43,640 nucleotides of DNA from DATFYM01 sp035315065 (lineage in GTDB: Bacteria > Acidobacteriota > Terriglobia > UBA7540). Below are positions 1-8,466 of the stretch, in pieces. The position numbers were made by a program, and so were the translations under genes. The number at the start of each line of letters is the position of its first letter. Position 1 is the stretch's first letter. The notes below the pieces were generated by a model that did no database searches, had not been told where the DNA came from, and saw only the letters and a list, made by a program, of their open reading frames with translations. The stretch spans positions 1 through 43,640 of the forward strand of contig DATFYM010000228.1 of NCBI GenBank assembly GCA_035315065.1. The letters run 5' to 3'.

Positions 1-534
1 GACGCGCTGGTAGAGGGCGTCGCGGCCTTGAGGGTTGAGGAGGCCGGTGCGCCGCAGCCGATCGAGGGAATAGCCTTGGGCTACGAGGTGACGCCGCAAG
101 CTCCCGCCTGGCGCATAACCGATCTGCAGTTCCCGGATCAGGGTGGCGTCGCGCAGTCCGCGTTGCTTCAGATACCGCCGTGCCTCTGAATAGCGATCGA
201 GTTGCTGTTGGTAGAAAGCGGTCGCCTGCGCGAGCACGGCGGCCGGGTCGGCGGGAGGAGCGCTTTGCTGCTCGAGATAGGCCAGGCTTTGGGGAAAAGA
301 CAGGTGCTGCGACAACTCGACGAAGCGAATTAGATCGCCGCCCTGGCCGCAGCCGTGGCAGTAGAAGAGATTTTTGCGGGCGTTGACATAGAAGGAAGGC
401 CGGGTCTCTGGGTGCAGCGGACAGAGGCCAACGAACTCGGGGCCGTGACCCGCCGGCCGGGCGGTCCAATTCTGCTGGCGTAAGTAATCGAGCAGCGGAA
501 GTCTCTTTTTGAGTTGTTCGAGGTCCTCGCCCAT
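1..534 (-). CDS. DnaG-like primase N-terminus with CHC2 zinc finger (partial, runs off window)
   Basis: Translating the minus strand from the ATG at 534 gives an open frame of 178 codons to the window edge. Residues about 33-65 contain the CHC2-type zinc finger of bacterial primases: CPLH, then a PSFYV strand, then FYCHGC, followed by GGDLIRFVE. Downstream come segments typical of the DnaG core entry (EARRYLKQRGL, IGYAPGG, GLLNPQGRDALYQRV). The long leader usual in housekeeping DnaG is replaced by a short divergent one, so I infer a mobile-element or accessory primase. It would make RNA primers for replication of its element. It lies 85 bp downstream of a DUF6431-like gene on the same strand, probably in one transcript. 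The catalytic TOPRIM domain lies outside the window, so activity cannot be judged. Confidence 0.8.
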   Translation of the reverse strand, partial: MGEDLEQLKKRLPLLDYLRQQNWTARPAGHGPEFVGLCPLHPETRPSFYVNARKNLFYCHGCGQGGDLIRFVELSQHLSFPQSLAYLEQQSAPPADPAAVLAQATAFYQQQLDRYSEARRYLKQRGLRDATLIRELQIGYAPGGSLRRHLVAQGYSLDRLRRTGLLNPQGRDALYQRV

Positions 535-619
535 GGCGCTGTTTTTGCCCCCGGAGACGAGCCTAGGAGAAGGTGGGCAGCATTTCCAGGCAAGGATGGT
601 GGGTGGAACAGAAAATCTT

Positions 620-1160
620 TCAAAGGCGCAGAGGCCAGAGAACCTGCAGAACCGGAGTCAGCCCCGATAACGGCCTAGCCCGGGGATGGGCCGGAGCGCT
701 ACGCCCCAGCCAATGGGCCACGCGGGCGAGCGTTTGGCGCCGAAAGGAAGCCGCCGGTTGAGAGGGGTCCAGGCCCCTCGACCAGCGGCGGAGGGTGGAG
801 GGATCAGGCACCCGATCAGGGTCCTTCAGCGTAGGCGTCGCCCCTTCCCACGAGCAGTGCTCCATAAAGTGTCTCCGGAGCGCCTGAGCACGAGCCAGCA
901 AGCTGTAGTGGGTGTAAGGGAGAGAAGGCGGCGGAAGGAAGGTGAAGGTCTTCCCGCAACCGTGGCAAAGGCCGCGCCGGATCCCAATCCAATCGTGATG
1001 CTCATCGTGCGCTTGCTTGCGGCGGCATCCATGGCCGATGATCGAATCGCGCTCACACACGGGACATCGCCGCAGGATGATCTTGCCGGACTCTCCTGCC
1101 CAATCGGTTTCGAGCTTGCGCGGTGGGACGGAAAATGGGATAAAGAGAATCGTGGTTCAT
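620..1160 (-). pseudogene. DUF6431-like zinc-ribbon protein, frame broken near the start codon
   Basis: The frame carries two CxxC knuckles (CPVC and CHGC) about 30 residues apart, a basic HDEHHDWIGIRRG stretch, and a helical part ending in DPSTLRRWSRGLDPSQP. I recognise this as the DUF6431 type, common in Acidobacteria beside mobile genes and resembling the DNA-binding front end of a transposase; its function is unknown to me. In the frame with homology the next upstream codon is a stop. The ATG at 1160 is in another frame and would join only if one C near 1154 were removed, which would restore a start reading MNTILFIPFSVPPRKLE. So it has a one-base frameshift, or a sequencing error, right after the start. 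It is co-directional with the primase fragment downstream. Confidence 0.6.
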
Positions 1161-1200
1161 AGGGGCTCTACCCCGGCGCTGACCCGCCAAGATCTGAGCC

Positions 1201-1220
1201 GGAGGCGGGGCCCCTCCTCC
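1201..1220. repeat. 20-bp inverted repeat upstream of the DUF6431-like gene
   Basis: GGAGGCGGGG is followed directly by CCCCTCCTCC, a near-perfect inverted repeat with one mismatch. It lies about 40 bp upstream of the broken start of the DUF6431-like gene. It could be an operator, a weak terminator or an element end; the sequence does not decide. Confidence 0.4.
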
Positions 1221-1404
1221 TGAAGAGAAACAATCCCAACTGGAGAAGAATAACGCCTCTCAGCTACCTTTTAGTGGCTTGATCTAAAGGATTGGCCGGT
1301 TATTTTCGACTACCCGTCAACTGAAGGGACGGCAGGTAACTCCCCGGCGGTTTGGCGCCCTTACCGCAAGGACGAAAGCCGCATCAACGCCTCGCGCTGA
1401 GGTG

Positions 1405-1410
1405 TATAAT
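1405..1410 (+). promoter_or_regulatory. candidate -10 box of the kinase gene
   Basis: A perfect TATAAT ends 11 bases before the ATG of the kinase gene. No good -35 hexamer is visible 16-18 bases upstream. If it is used, the transcript would have almost no leader, although GGAAAGG directly abuts the start codon. Confidence 0.4.
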
Positions 1411-1421
1411 GTCCGGAAAGG

Positions 1422-4178
1422 ATGAAGCTTCCGAAGGAGACGAAACTCGGCGTTTACGAAATTTCCTTGCCGCTGGGCGCGGGCGGCATGGGTGAGGTTT
1501 ATCGCGCGCGCGATACCAGGCTTAATCGAGAAGTTGCGCTCAAGGTTCTGCCCGAAGGTTTCGCCTCCGATCTCCAGCGCGTGGCGCGCTTCGAGCGCGA
1601 AGCGGAAGTGCTCGCCTCCCTGAACCATTCCAACATCTGCACGATTTATGACATCGGCGAGCATGACGGACGGCGATTTATCGCCATGGAGTACCTGGAA
1701 GGCGAAACGCTGAAGCACGCCATCGCCGCCGGCCCGATGGAGACCGACCGCGTGCTCGACCTGGCCATTCAGATTGCCGACGCGCTCGATGCGGCGCACC
1801 AGAAGGGGATTGTCCATCGCGACATCAAGCCGGCGAATATCTTCCTCACCACGCGCGGCCAGGCGAAGATTCTGGATTTCGGTTTGGCGAAGGTGCAGAC
1901 GACCCGGTCTCGGGACCTTGGTCTCGGGAACGCGACCCCCGCAACAGACCACCCGCAAGGGTCAAAAGGCCAGGACGCGCCGACAGTTTCCATCGACCCG
2001 GAACATCTCACCAGCCCGGGAAGCACGCTGGGCACAGTGGCCTACATGAGCCCGGAGCAGGCGCTGGGCAAGCCGCTCGACGCTCGGACGGATATTTTCA
2101 GCTTTGGCGTGGTGCTCTACGAGATGGCGACGGGCCATGCGGCGTTTGCCGCGCCCACCACGGCCGCCATTTTTGACGCCATCCTGAACCGCGCGCCCGC
2201 GCCGCCGCAGGGCTTGAATCCCGGCCTGTCTCCCAAGCTCGAAGAAATCATCAACAAAGCCCTCGAGAAAGACCGCGAGCTGCGCTACCAGAGCGCGGCG
2301 GACCTTCGCGCCGACTTGAAGCGCCTCAAGCGCGATACCAGCTCCGGCCACAGCGTAGCAGCGGAGCGTGGCACGGCCGTCTCGGCCGCGGATGCGCCGG
2401 GGCAAGATGCCCAGGCCACGGCAGGCGCACGACTAAAGGACAGCGGGTCAAGCAGCCGCGACCTCGCCGTGACGCTCGCTCGACGGCACGAAAAAGGCTT
2501 GCTCATTGGTGTTGCTGGAGCGGTCATTATAATTGCTGCGCTTGTTTACGTGTTCCGCCCCACCCTCCCGCCGCCAACGGTTTCCGATTACACGCAGCTC
2601 ACCAATGACGCCGTGCCCAAGGGACTGGTGGGAACGGATGGCTCGCGGGTCTACTTAGAAGAGATTGGGACCGGATTCAGTTTTCCTATCGCACAGGTTT
2701 CGGTGAGTGGCGGGACTGTGGCGCCGATAACGGCTCCTTCGCCGACGATGCACCCTCTAAACATCTCGCCGGACGGCTCCAAGCTGCTCGTGACAGATCG
2801 GCCGGGCACAGTTCCGGCAGGGCCGCTCTGGGCCTTACCGGTGCTGGGCGGCTCGCCGCAACGGCTCGCGGACGCGGTGGGCAACGACGGCGCATGGTCG
2901 CCGGACGGGAAGATGCTGGTTTACGCCCGGGGGGACGAACTCGACCTTGCGAATGCGGACGGCTCCGAACCTCATAAGATCGCTTCCCTGTCCGGCCGAG
3001 CATTCGATCCCGCTTGGTCGCCCGATGGCAGCCTGATTCGCTTCTCCGTTGCCGATTCCAAGACCGGGGTTAATACCCTCTGGCAGATTTCCACCGACGG
3101 CTCGAACCTCCATCAACTGCTAGCCGACTGGCATCCAGGTGCCGGCAGGTTGTGCGGCTCATGGATGAAGGACGGCGACTACTTTGTCTTCCAGTCGGCG
3201 GGCCAAATATGGGCCCAGCGCGAGACAGGGAGCTTGCTGCGCAAGGCGGGTCGCGCGCCCGTACAATTGACCTCCGGGGTGACCACGTATTCCGACCCAG
3301 TGCCGGGCAAAGACGGTAAACAGCTCTTTGCGGTTGCAGGATTCCGGCGCGGAGAACTCGAACGCTACGATGCCAAGACCAAAACGTTTGAGCCGTATCT
3401 TGGCGGAATATCGGCGCAAGACGTGGCTTTCTCAAAGGACGGGCAATGGGTGGCCTATGCAACTTTTCCGGAGGGAACGCTCTGGCGGAGCAAACTGGAT
3501 GGCAGAGATAAGCTCAAGCTTAGCGCTCCGCCGTTTTACGCCATGCTGCCCCGATGGTCCCCGGACGGCACAGAAATTGTGTATTATGGCCGGGAGCAGG
3601 GCAAACCATTCCGCGTTTATAAGGTCGCGGCCGCCGGAGGCGAGCCGCAGCCATTAATGCCCAACCAGAGCGGCAGCCAGGCCGATCCCGTCTGGTCGCC
3701 GGACGGCAATTCGGTCGCTTTCGCTGGCCTCTCGGCTATGCAAGCATCCGCTACCGCCATCCGTATTTTTGATCTGAATACAAATCACATTTCCACACTC
3801 CCGGCTTCCGACGGCCTGTTCAGCCCGCGCTGGTCGCCGGATGGGGGGTACATCGTTGCTGTGCCTGCCAATTCCCAGGGCTTGATGATCTTTGATTTCA
3901 AAACCCGGATGTGGTCGGTGCTGGCCAAAGGAAACTTGGCTTATCCCTGCTGGTCTCGAGACGGGCAGTATGTTTACTTCCTCCAACCGGCGTCGAACCC
4001 GGGAGTCATGCGCGTGGGAATACGTGATCGAAAACTCGAGCAAGTGGCGAGCCTGAAGGCGTTCCAAATGACGGGCTACTGGGGCCTCTGGTTCGCCCTT
4101 ACGCCGGATGATTCGCCGCTGCTGCTCAAGGACGCCGGCACGCACGAAATCGTCAGCATGGAATGGCACGAGCCGTAG
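1422..4178 (+). CDS. Ser/Thr protein kinase (PknB type) with transmembrane segment and TolB/WD40-like propeller
   Basis: The 918-residue protein begins with a complete eukaryotic-type kinase domain: glycine loop GAGGMGEVY (residues 19-27), ATP-binding Lys41 in VALKVL, catalytic HRDIKPAN (Asp134), metal-binding DFG (Asp152), and an SPEQALG activation-segment end. A proline-poor juxtamembrane stretch leads to a single membrane helix at about residues 358-377 (GLLIGVAGAVIIIAALVYVF). The rest is a chain of propeller repeats marked by WSPDG or similar motifs (for example DGAWSPDGK, DPVWSPDGN). The kinase would act in the cytoplasm and the propeller outside, sensing an unknown ligand or protein. 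This architecture is very common in Acidobacteriota. It stands alone, with no phosphatase or obvious target nearby. The start at 1422 fits the family's usual N-terminus. Confidence 0.95.
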   Translation: MKLPKETKLGVYEISLPLGAGGMGEVYRARDTRLNREVALKVLPEGFASDLQRVARFEREAEVLASLNHSNICTIYDIGEHDGRRFIAMEYLEGETLKHAIAAGPMETDRVLDLAIQIADALDAAHQKGIVHRDIKPANIFLTTRGQAKILDFGLAKVQTTRSRDLGLGNATPATDHPQGSKGQDAPTVSIDPEHLTSPGSTLGTVAYMSPEQALGKPLDARTDIFSFGVVLYEMATGHAAFAAPTTAAIFDAILNRAPAPPQGLNPGLSPKLEEIINKALEKDRELRYQSAADLRADLKRLKRDTSSGHSVAAERGTAVSAADAPGQDAQATAGARLKDSGSSSRDLAVTLARRHEKGLLIGVAGAVIIIAALVYVFRPTLPPPTVSDYTQLTNDAVPKGLVGTDGSRVYLEEIGTGFSFPIAQVSVSGGTVAPITAPSPTMHPLNISPDGSKLLVTDRPGTVPAGPLWALPVLGGSPQRLADAVGNDGAWSPDGKMLVYARGDELDLANADGSEPHKIASLSGRAFDPAWSPDGSLIRFSVADSKTGVNTLWQISTDGSNLHQLLADWHPGAGRLCGSWMKDGDYFVFQSAGQIWAQRETGSLLRKAGRAPVQLTSGVTTYSDPVPGKDGKQLFAVAGFRRGELERYDAKTKTFEPYLGGISAQDVAFSKDGQWVAYATFPEGTLWRSKLDGRDKLKLSAPPFYAMLPRWSPDGTEIVYYGREQGKPFRVYKVAAAGGEPQPLMPNQSGSQADPVWSPDGNSVAFAGLSAMQASATAIRIFDLNTNHISTLPASDGLFSPRWSPDGGYIVAVPANSQGLMIFDFKTRMWSVLAKGNLAYPCWSRDGQYVYFLQPASNPGVMRVGIRDRKLEQVASLKAFQMTGYWGLWFALTPDDSPLLLKDAGTHEIVSMEWHEP

Positions 4179-4326
4179 CCGCTGAGTTGGCGCCAGTCTG
4201 TTTCGCCTCAAGCCAGCAACCGCAAGCATCTGAGAGCCTTAACCGTTTTCCCGTAGCCGCTGGGCCATGTGGACGTATCACGGTCGACCCGTTCCTTAGA
4301 CCAAGCCTAATCCGCCGTACGCTCGT

Positions 4327-4352
4327 GGCCAGCCGTCAGGAGGCGGCTGACC
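4327..4352 (+). promoter_or_regulatory. hairpin presenting the Shine-Dalgarno of the integrase in its loop
   Basis: GGCCAGCCG (4327-4335) pairs with CGGCTGACC (4344-4352) except for one C-A mismatch. The eight-base loop is TCAGGAGG, so the AGGAGG Shine-Dalgarno (4338-4343) sits wholly in the loop and the ATG at 4353 follows the stem at once. Such a structure could modulate translation of the integrase; this is inference from the pairing. Confidence 0.5.
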
Positions 4353-4967
4353 ATGAGAAGAAACAGAAAATTTTCCGCTAGGAAACCTCGCCGTCCGAAA
4401 ATGAAGCTCGGACTGCCGGATCTTGATCAATCAAGGTCAGCGGTGCTCAACAGCCTGCGTTCGCCAGAGTCGCAACGCGGCTACCGACATTCGATTGATG
4501 GGTTCATTGGCTGGTACTGCTCCGAGCCCCGCTTGTCCTTCAACAAAACCGTCGTCACGCGCTACCGAATTCACTTGGAGAGTCGTCAATTGGCGCCAGG
4601 GACCATCAACGTCCGACCGGCAGCAGTCCGCCGACTGGCTTACGAAGCTGCAGACGCAGGGCTGCTTAGCCCCGAGCTCGCCGCGGGCATACGTCGTGTC
4701 AAGGGAGCTCAAAAACTGGGCGTCCGGCTTGGGAATTGGTTGACGGCGCAGGAAGCTCGTCGTCTCTGGCAGGCTCCTGAAACCGACACCCTGAAAGGCA
4801 AGCGCGATCGAGCCCTCCTGGCCGTCCTGCTGGGCTGCGGCCTTCGGCGTCGTGAACTCGCTGAACCGACGGTTGACCTGCTCCAGCGACGCGAAGACCA
4901 CTGGCGATCGTGGACCTGGTTGGAAAGGGTGGACACATCAGGACCGTTCCGGTTCCCGACTGGGTGA
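4353..4967 (+). pseudogene. Tyrosine integrase, N-terminal part (frameshifted)
   Basis: This frame holds the SAM-like core-binding domain (ESQRGYRHSIDGFIGWYCS ... INVRPAAVRRLAYEA) and the first catalytic Arg in CGLRRREL. It belongs to the tyrosine recombinase/phage integrase superfamily, which cuts and rejoins DNA through a covalent 3'-phosphotyrosine link. Homology stops near 4903 and continues in the frame starting at 4910. One base added around 4903 would fuse HW to IVDLVGKGG. The product alone lacks the catalytic Lys, His and Tyr and cannot be active. Translation may start at 4353, after a strong AGGAGG, or at the in-frame ATG at 4401 (MKLGLPDLDQ), where the family usually begins. Confidence 0.8.
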
Positions 4968-5281
4968 AGCAAACGATTGACGACTGGCTGGCGGCCACGC
5001 GAATCACCACCGGTAGGATGTCTCGGTGCGGTTGTAGAGCCGGAAAGGCCTGGGGTGACGGCATGACCGAGAGAGTCGTTTGGCATGTCGTCAAGCAGTA
5101 CGCGGCCAAGCTCGGCCTCGCGAGAATCGCTCCGCACGATCTGAGGAGGTCGTGTGTCCGCTTGTGCCACGTCGCCGGCGGAGAGATGGAGCAGATTCAA
5201 TTTCTGCTGGGTCATGTCTCAGTGCAGACCACAGAAAAGTACTTGGGAAGCCAGCAGCGCCTTCACGGCGCGGTAAACGGC
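4910..5281 (+). pseudogene. Tyrosine integrase, C-terminal catalytic part
   Basis: Continuation of the integrase in the shifted frame: catalytic Lys in VGKGGHIRTVPVP, the HxxR box in APHDLRRS, the second His in FLLGHVSVQTT, and the nucleophile Tyr in TEKYLG. All signature residues survive, so the lesion is essentially a single frameshift. Family-like sequence ends at about 5280 after HGAVN, where the usual short C-terminal tail is replaced by unrelated sequence. The same frame stays open to 5611 and runs into the next small gene, so a junction or deletion probably lies near 5280. Confidence 0.75.
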
Positions 5282-5431
5282 TGTCCATGGCGTCGCTTTC
5301 CTGTTAACGTGGAATTGTGCCCATATGGCGAATGCCGCCATTGCCAGAGCCGTAGCAAATATCTGTCGGCAATACGATTGGGAGTCACCGGTAATTTGCA
5401 CGCCGGAGGAATTGTTTTAGGAGAGTCTTCC

Positions 5432-5611
5432 ATGGCCGCTGATTATATTGTGGACGAAGTGCGGCGCGTTCGCGAGGAACAGGCCGCCAAGCATGACTTT
5501 GACGTGAAACTAATTCTTGCTGCGGCAAAAAAGCGACAACGCCGGTCGGGGCGAACGGTTGTTTCGCTCGTTCAAAAGAAGGCGCTGGGCGCAGCGCTAA
5601 AAGCCGATTGA
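5432..5611 (+). CDS. small conserved-looking protein of unknown function (59 aa)
   Basis: The ATG at 5432 follows a good AGGAG (5419-5423) at eight bases. The product is short, charged and probably helical: MAADYIVDEVRRVREEQAAK, then HDFDVKLILAAAKKRQ, then GRTVVSLVQKK. It resembles small proteins with a DEVRRVRE start often seen in soil bacteria, sometimes near toxin-antitoxin pairs, but I recognise no function. The frame is also open upstream into the integrase remnant; the Shine-Dalgarno argues for independent translation. Confidence 0.5.
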   Translation: MAADYIVDEVRRVREEQAAKHDFDVKLILAAAKKRQRRSGRTVVSLVQKKALGAALKAD

Positions 5612-6218
5612 GGTACGCACAGTTAGCCGAGTTCTGATCTGCGCCAGCCAAGCGCAGGCGGTCGTGCATGGAAAACCCCTCCCAGTATCCTCTCAGCAGC
5701 TACATTGAGATGGCTTCGGCTCCGGCGGTCTTTCGCCCGCGAGCCGAGCCGCAGTTTAGGCCGCTCGATGTAAATCTAGCGTTTCTCGCACGCTCGGGCT
5801 GGAACCAGTCTGTAGACCGACTGCGATTCCACTTTCAGCATGGTTTCACTGGTCTCCCTGAGCATCCCGTGACGCAGGTAATGGGCAGCAAGGGTAGTGC
5901 GGACCTGCTTTCCAAGGTCCGCGGTACCTTCTTGGCATTCATCCTAGCCTAGTAAGAATGATGACAAGGCCCAAAATAGCCAAGCTGATAAGCCGCAGAG
6001 CTTGAGACGCAGCTCTGCGCTACCCTTGCTTTTCAAGCACACAGAGCTCTTCATGCCCGCGTCATCTCCGAGCGAGATATCAATGGTTCAGTGACGATCA
6101 GCAGGCCTCCCTGTGGTTTGCACAGAAAATGATAACCGTACCGTTGACATCCTATGCGCTGGGTCGTTATCATCTGCAGTCGTTGTGCTGGCGAAGCAGC
6201 CGCGTGAGCTGCCGCCTT
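5612..6218. other. intergenic stretch without a convincing gene
   Basis: An open frame at 5668-5952 encodes 94 residues with no recognisable motif and no good ribosome binding site, so I do not call it. A perfect 9-bp inverted repeat (CGCAGAGCT at 5994-6002, complement at 6011-6019, eight-base loop) has no T-run after it, so it is not a classical terminator. It might act as a regulatory structure ahead of the GH29 gene. Confidence 0.5.
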
Positions 6219-6230
6219 AAGGAGCTGATT

Positions 6231-8036
6231 GTGCAGCGAAGGGATTTTTGCAAATTTCTCACGGTTGCAGCCGCATCGAAAGTCATGCCGGCCTTTGGGC
6301 AAGCCGCGAAGAATAACCTGCCGGGGTTGCCGAACGGCTTCAATCAATATACTCAGGATTACGCCCAGTTCTGCGTATTACCGCCCGCGATGAGAGTCTT
6401 CTACGCGGTGAGCGATGGCAAAATCGTTGAGAAACGATTGGATGAGGCGACTTGGCACCCACCGGCCTGGAATTACAACCCGTCTCCAGTGACAGTGGCG
6501 GGTGGAATGTGGGACAACGTGCCCCTTGAGTCACCGATCCCCAATCTTGCCGGAGAAGGCCCATACAAGCCTGTGTGGGATTCCTTGCTGCAGTACGAAG
6601 CTCCGGAATGGTACCAGGACGCCAAATTCGGTATCTGGGCGCACTGGAGCCCGCAGTGCGTGCCCGAGTTCGGTGACTGGTATGCCCGCAATATGTATGT
6701 GGAGGGATCGCCGCAGAACAAATACCACTTGGAGCATTACGGGCCTCCTTCGCGGTTTGGGTATAAAGACCTCTGCGCTCAATGGACTCTGCTGAACTGG
6801 GAACCCGATGAACTCATCGCACGCTACAAGAACGCCGGAGCGCGGATCTTCGTTGCCCTGGCCAACCATCACGACAGCTTCGACGCCTGGGACTCCAAGC
6901 ATCAACCTTGGAATGCCGCCGCGTTTGGTCCGCATCGGGATGTCGTCGGCGCCTGGGCTGCCGCCGCTCGAAACCAAGGTCTGCGGTTTGGCGTCACGGT
7001 GCATCAGGCACGCAATTGGTGGTGGTTCCAGCCCTCCCACGGCGCAGACAAATCCGGGCCGCTGGCGGGCGTCCCGTACGACGGCAATCTCACCAGTGCG
7101 GAAGGCAATCAACGGTGGTGGCAGGGCCTCGACCCGCAGCGCCTGTATTGCGTGAAGCATCCAGCCGATGCGCTGCCCGACACTTCATACGTTAAGAACT
7201 TCTACGACCGCACCCGCGATCTCATCGATCAGCACAATCCCGACCTGCTCTACTTTGACGATTCGCTCCTGCCGCTGGGCTGGGGCGGGATGAATATTGG
7301 CGCGTATTTCTACAACCATAGCCTCAAAACGCATGGCACGATGGAAGCCGTCTTGAACCTCAAGGACGTCCCCGATCGCCTCGCTAAGGCTCTTGTCGCC
7401 GATTACGAGCGCGGCCTGACGAGCGAAATCATGAAGTACCCCTGGCAATCGGAAACGTGCATCGGAGAGTGGCACTACCATCGTAGGCTGTATGAAAAGC
7501 CGGGTGAATTCGGCGGATATCTTCCCCCACGCGATGTGATCCACTGGCTTATTGACACCGTCAGTAAAAACGGCACCTTCATTCTCAACATTCCTGGCAA
7601 GCCCGACGGCACCATTGATAGCAAAGAAATCGCGGTGCTCGACGGCATTACGGCGTGGATGCAGGCGAATGGCGAGGCAATCTACGAGACACGGCCTTGG
7701 AAGATCTCTGGTGAGGGACCCCATAGTGTGAAGGGCGGGGCATTCCAGGGAGCCAGCATTAGCGCCCTCGGACCGCAGGATATCCGGTTCACGCGGAATA
7801 AGGCCAACAACGTTGTCTATGCGATGGCGCTCGGTTGGCCCACGGACGCGATCATTGTGCGGTCTCTCGGATCATCCGTCCCAACGGCTCCGGGAAAGCT
7901 GGCCAAGGTGGAGCTTTTGGGAACCGGCAGCAGCGTCAACTGGAAGCAGGATGCCGATGCGCTTCGCGTGGACCTGCCAAAGCAATATTATCCGGCCGTC
8001 GATTATGCCGCTGCACTCAAGGTGACATTGGTCTGA
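6231..8036 (+). CDS. GH29-type alpha-L-fucosidase, Tat-like signal
   Basis: I choose the GTG at 6231, six bases after a strong AAGGAG, instead of the longer frame from 6129; this gives 601 residues starting VQRRDFCKFLTVAAASK, a twin-arginine-like export signal. The catalytic domain has family landmarks: FGIWAHWSPQCVP, FGDWYARNMY, ANHHDSFDAWDSKHQPW, and the nucleophile motif DLLYFDD (Asp343), followed by GEWHYHR and FILNIPGKPDGTI. GH29 enzymes release alpha-L-fucose from glycans by a retaining mechanism, here probably in the periplasm or outside. It is followed at once by a leftover piece of a GH2 gene, and two GH95 fucosidases lie further right, so fucose removal is a theme of the locus. The distal C-terminus is beta-rich as usual. 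Confidence 0.88.
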   Translation: MQRRDFCKFLTVAAASKVMPAFGQAAKNNLPGLPNGFNQYTQDYAQFCVLPPAMRVFYAVSDGKIVEKRLDEATWHPPAWNYNPSPVTVAGGMWDNVPLESPIPNLAGEGPYKPVWDSLLQYEAPEWYQDAKFGIWAHWSPQCVPEFGDWYARNMYVEGSPQNKYHLEHYGPPSRFGYKDLCAQWTLLNWEPDELIARYKNAGARIFVALANHHDSFDAWDSKHQPWNAAAFGPHRDVVGAWAAAARNQGLRFGVTVHQARNWWWFQPSHGADKSGPLAGVPYDGNLTSAEGNQRWWQGLDPQRLYCVKHPADALPDTSYVKNFYDRTRDLIDQHNPDLLYFDDSLLPLGWGGMNIGAYFYNHSLKTHGTMEAVLNLKDVPDRLAKALVADYERGLTSEIMKYPWQSETCIGEWHYHRRLYEKPGEFGGYLPPRDVIHWLIDTVSKNGTFILNIPGKPDGTIDSKEIAVLDGITAWMQANGEAIYETRPWKISGEGPHSVKGGAFQGASISALGPQDIRFTRNKANNVVYAMALGWPTDAIIVRSLGSSVPTAPGKLAKVELLGTGSSVNWKQDADALRVDLPKQYYPAVDYAAALKVTLV

Positions 8037-8040
8037 AAGG

Positions 8041-8212
8041 AAGCAACGCAAATCCCAAGGACATTGCGAGCTTCCGCCAGCGACGCCGCGATACGTTCCA
8101 TGGCACGTGTGTGGCAGTGATTCGACCGACGGGCAAACCGGGGACGATTGAAGTCCGCGCTGAGTCACCGGGACTCGGGTTTGCAACAATGCGGCTGAAA
8201 GTGGCCGGCTGA
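8041..8212 (+). pseudogene. C-terminal remnant of a GH2 beta-galactosidase-like gene
   Basis: In the frame ending at 8212 the sequence reads GSNANPKDIASF, RRRDTFHGTCVAVIRPTG, GTIEVRAESPGL and ATMRLKVAG, then a stop. This matches the last immunoglobulin-like module of GH2 enzymes (GNGNP...F...FHGRCLAI...G...L.A...G). No GH2 catalytic sequence precedes it; the GH29 gene ends five bases upstream in another frame. It is therefore a gene tail left by a deletion that removed almost all of a GH2 gene. Family assignment is from memory of the motif. Confidence 0.6.
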
Positions 8213-8284
8213 GACAGGTGGACCGGGGCATTTCGATTGCCTCAAACAGGCTTGATCGCGTGTTTCGCTCGGTCTGAGCTTTTT

Positions 8285-8305
8285 CGCTCCGGAATGCGCG
8301 GAGCG
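8285..8305. repeat. inverted repeat upstream of the first GH95 gene
   Basis: CGCTCCG (8285-8291) and CGGAGCG (8299-8305) form a perfect 7-bp inverted repeat around a seven-base spacer, about 160 bp before the GH95 start. The gap 8213-8466 otherwise shows no gene. There is no U-tract on either strand next to the stem, so an operator is more plausible than a terminator. Confidence 0.35.
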
Positions 8306-8466
8306 CATGGATTCGCCGATGTGACATCGCAAGTGTTACTTCGTCTAAACCGATTCAGACGACAACCTCGTAGGCTGCCCGGAGACGAATTGAATCCTAT
8401 CTGGCTTCACCCTCCCAGAATCGCGCTAGAATTCCGATGTTCTCAGTATGAGCCATGTGAGGAAGC

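Noticed and set aside
5668..5952. 94-codon frame between the small protein and GH29
   Set aside because: No ribosome binding site, no motif and unusual composition; treated as non-coding.
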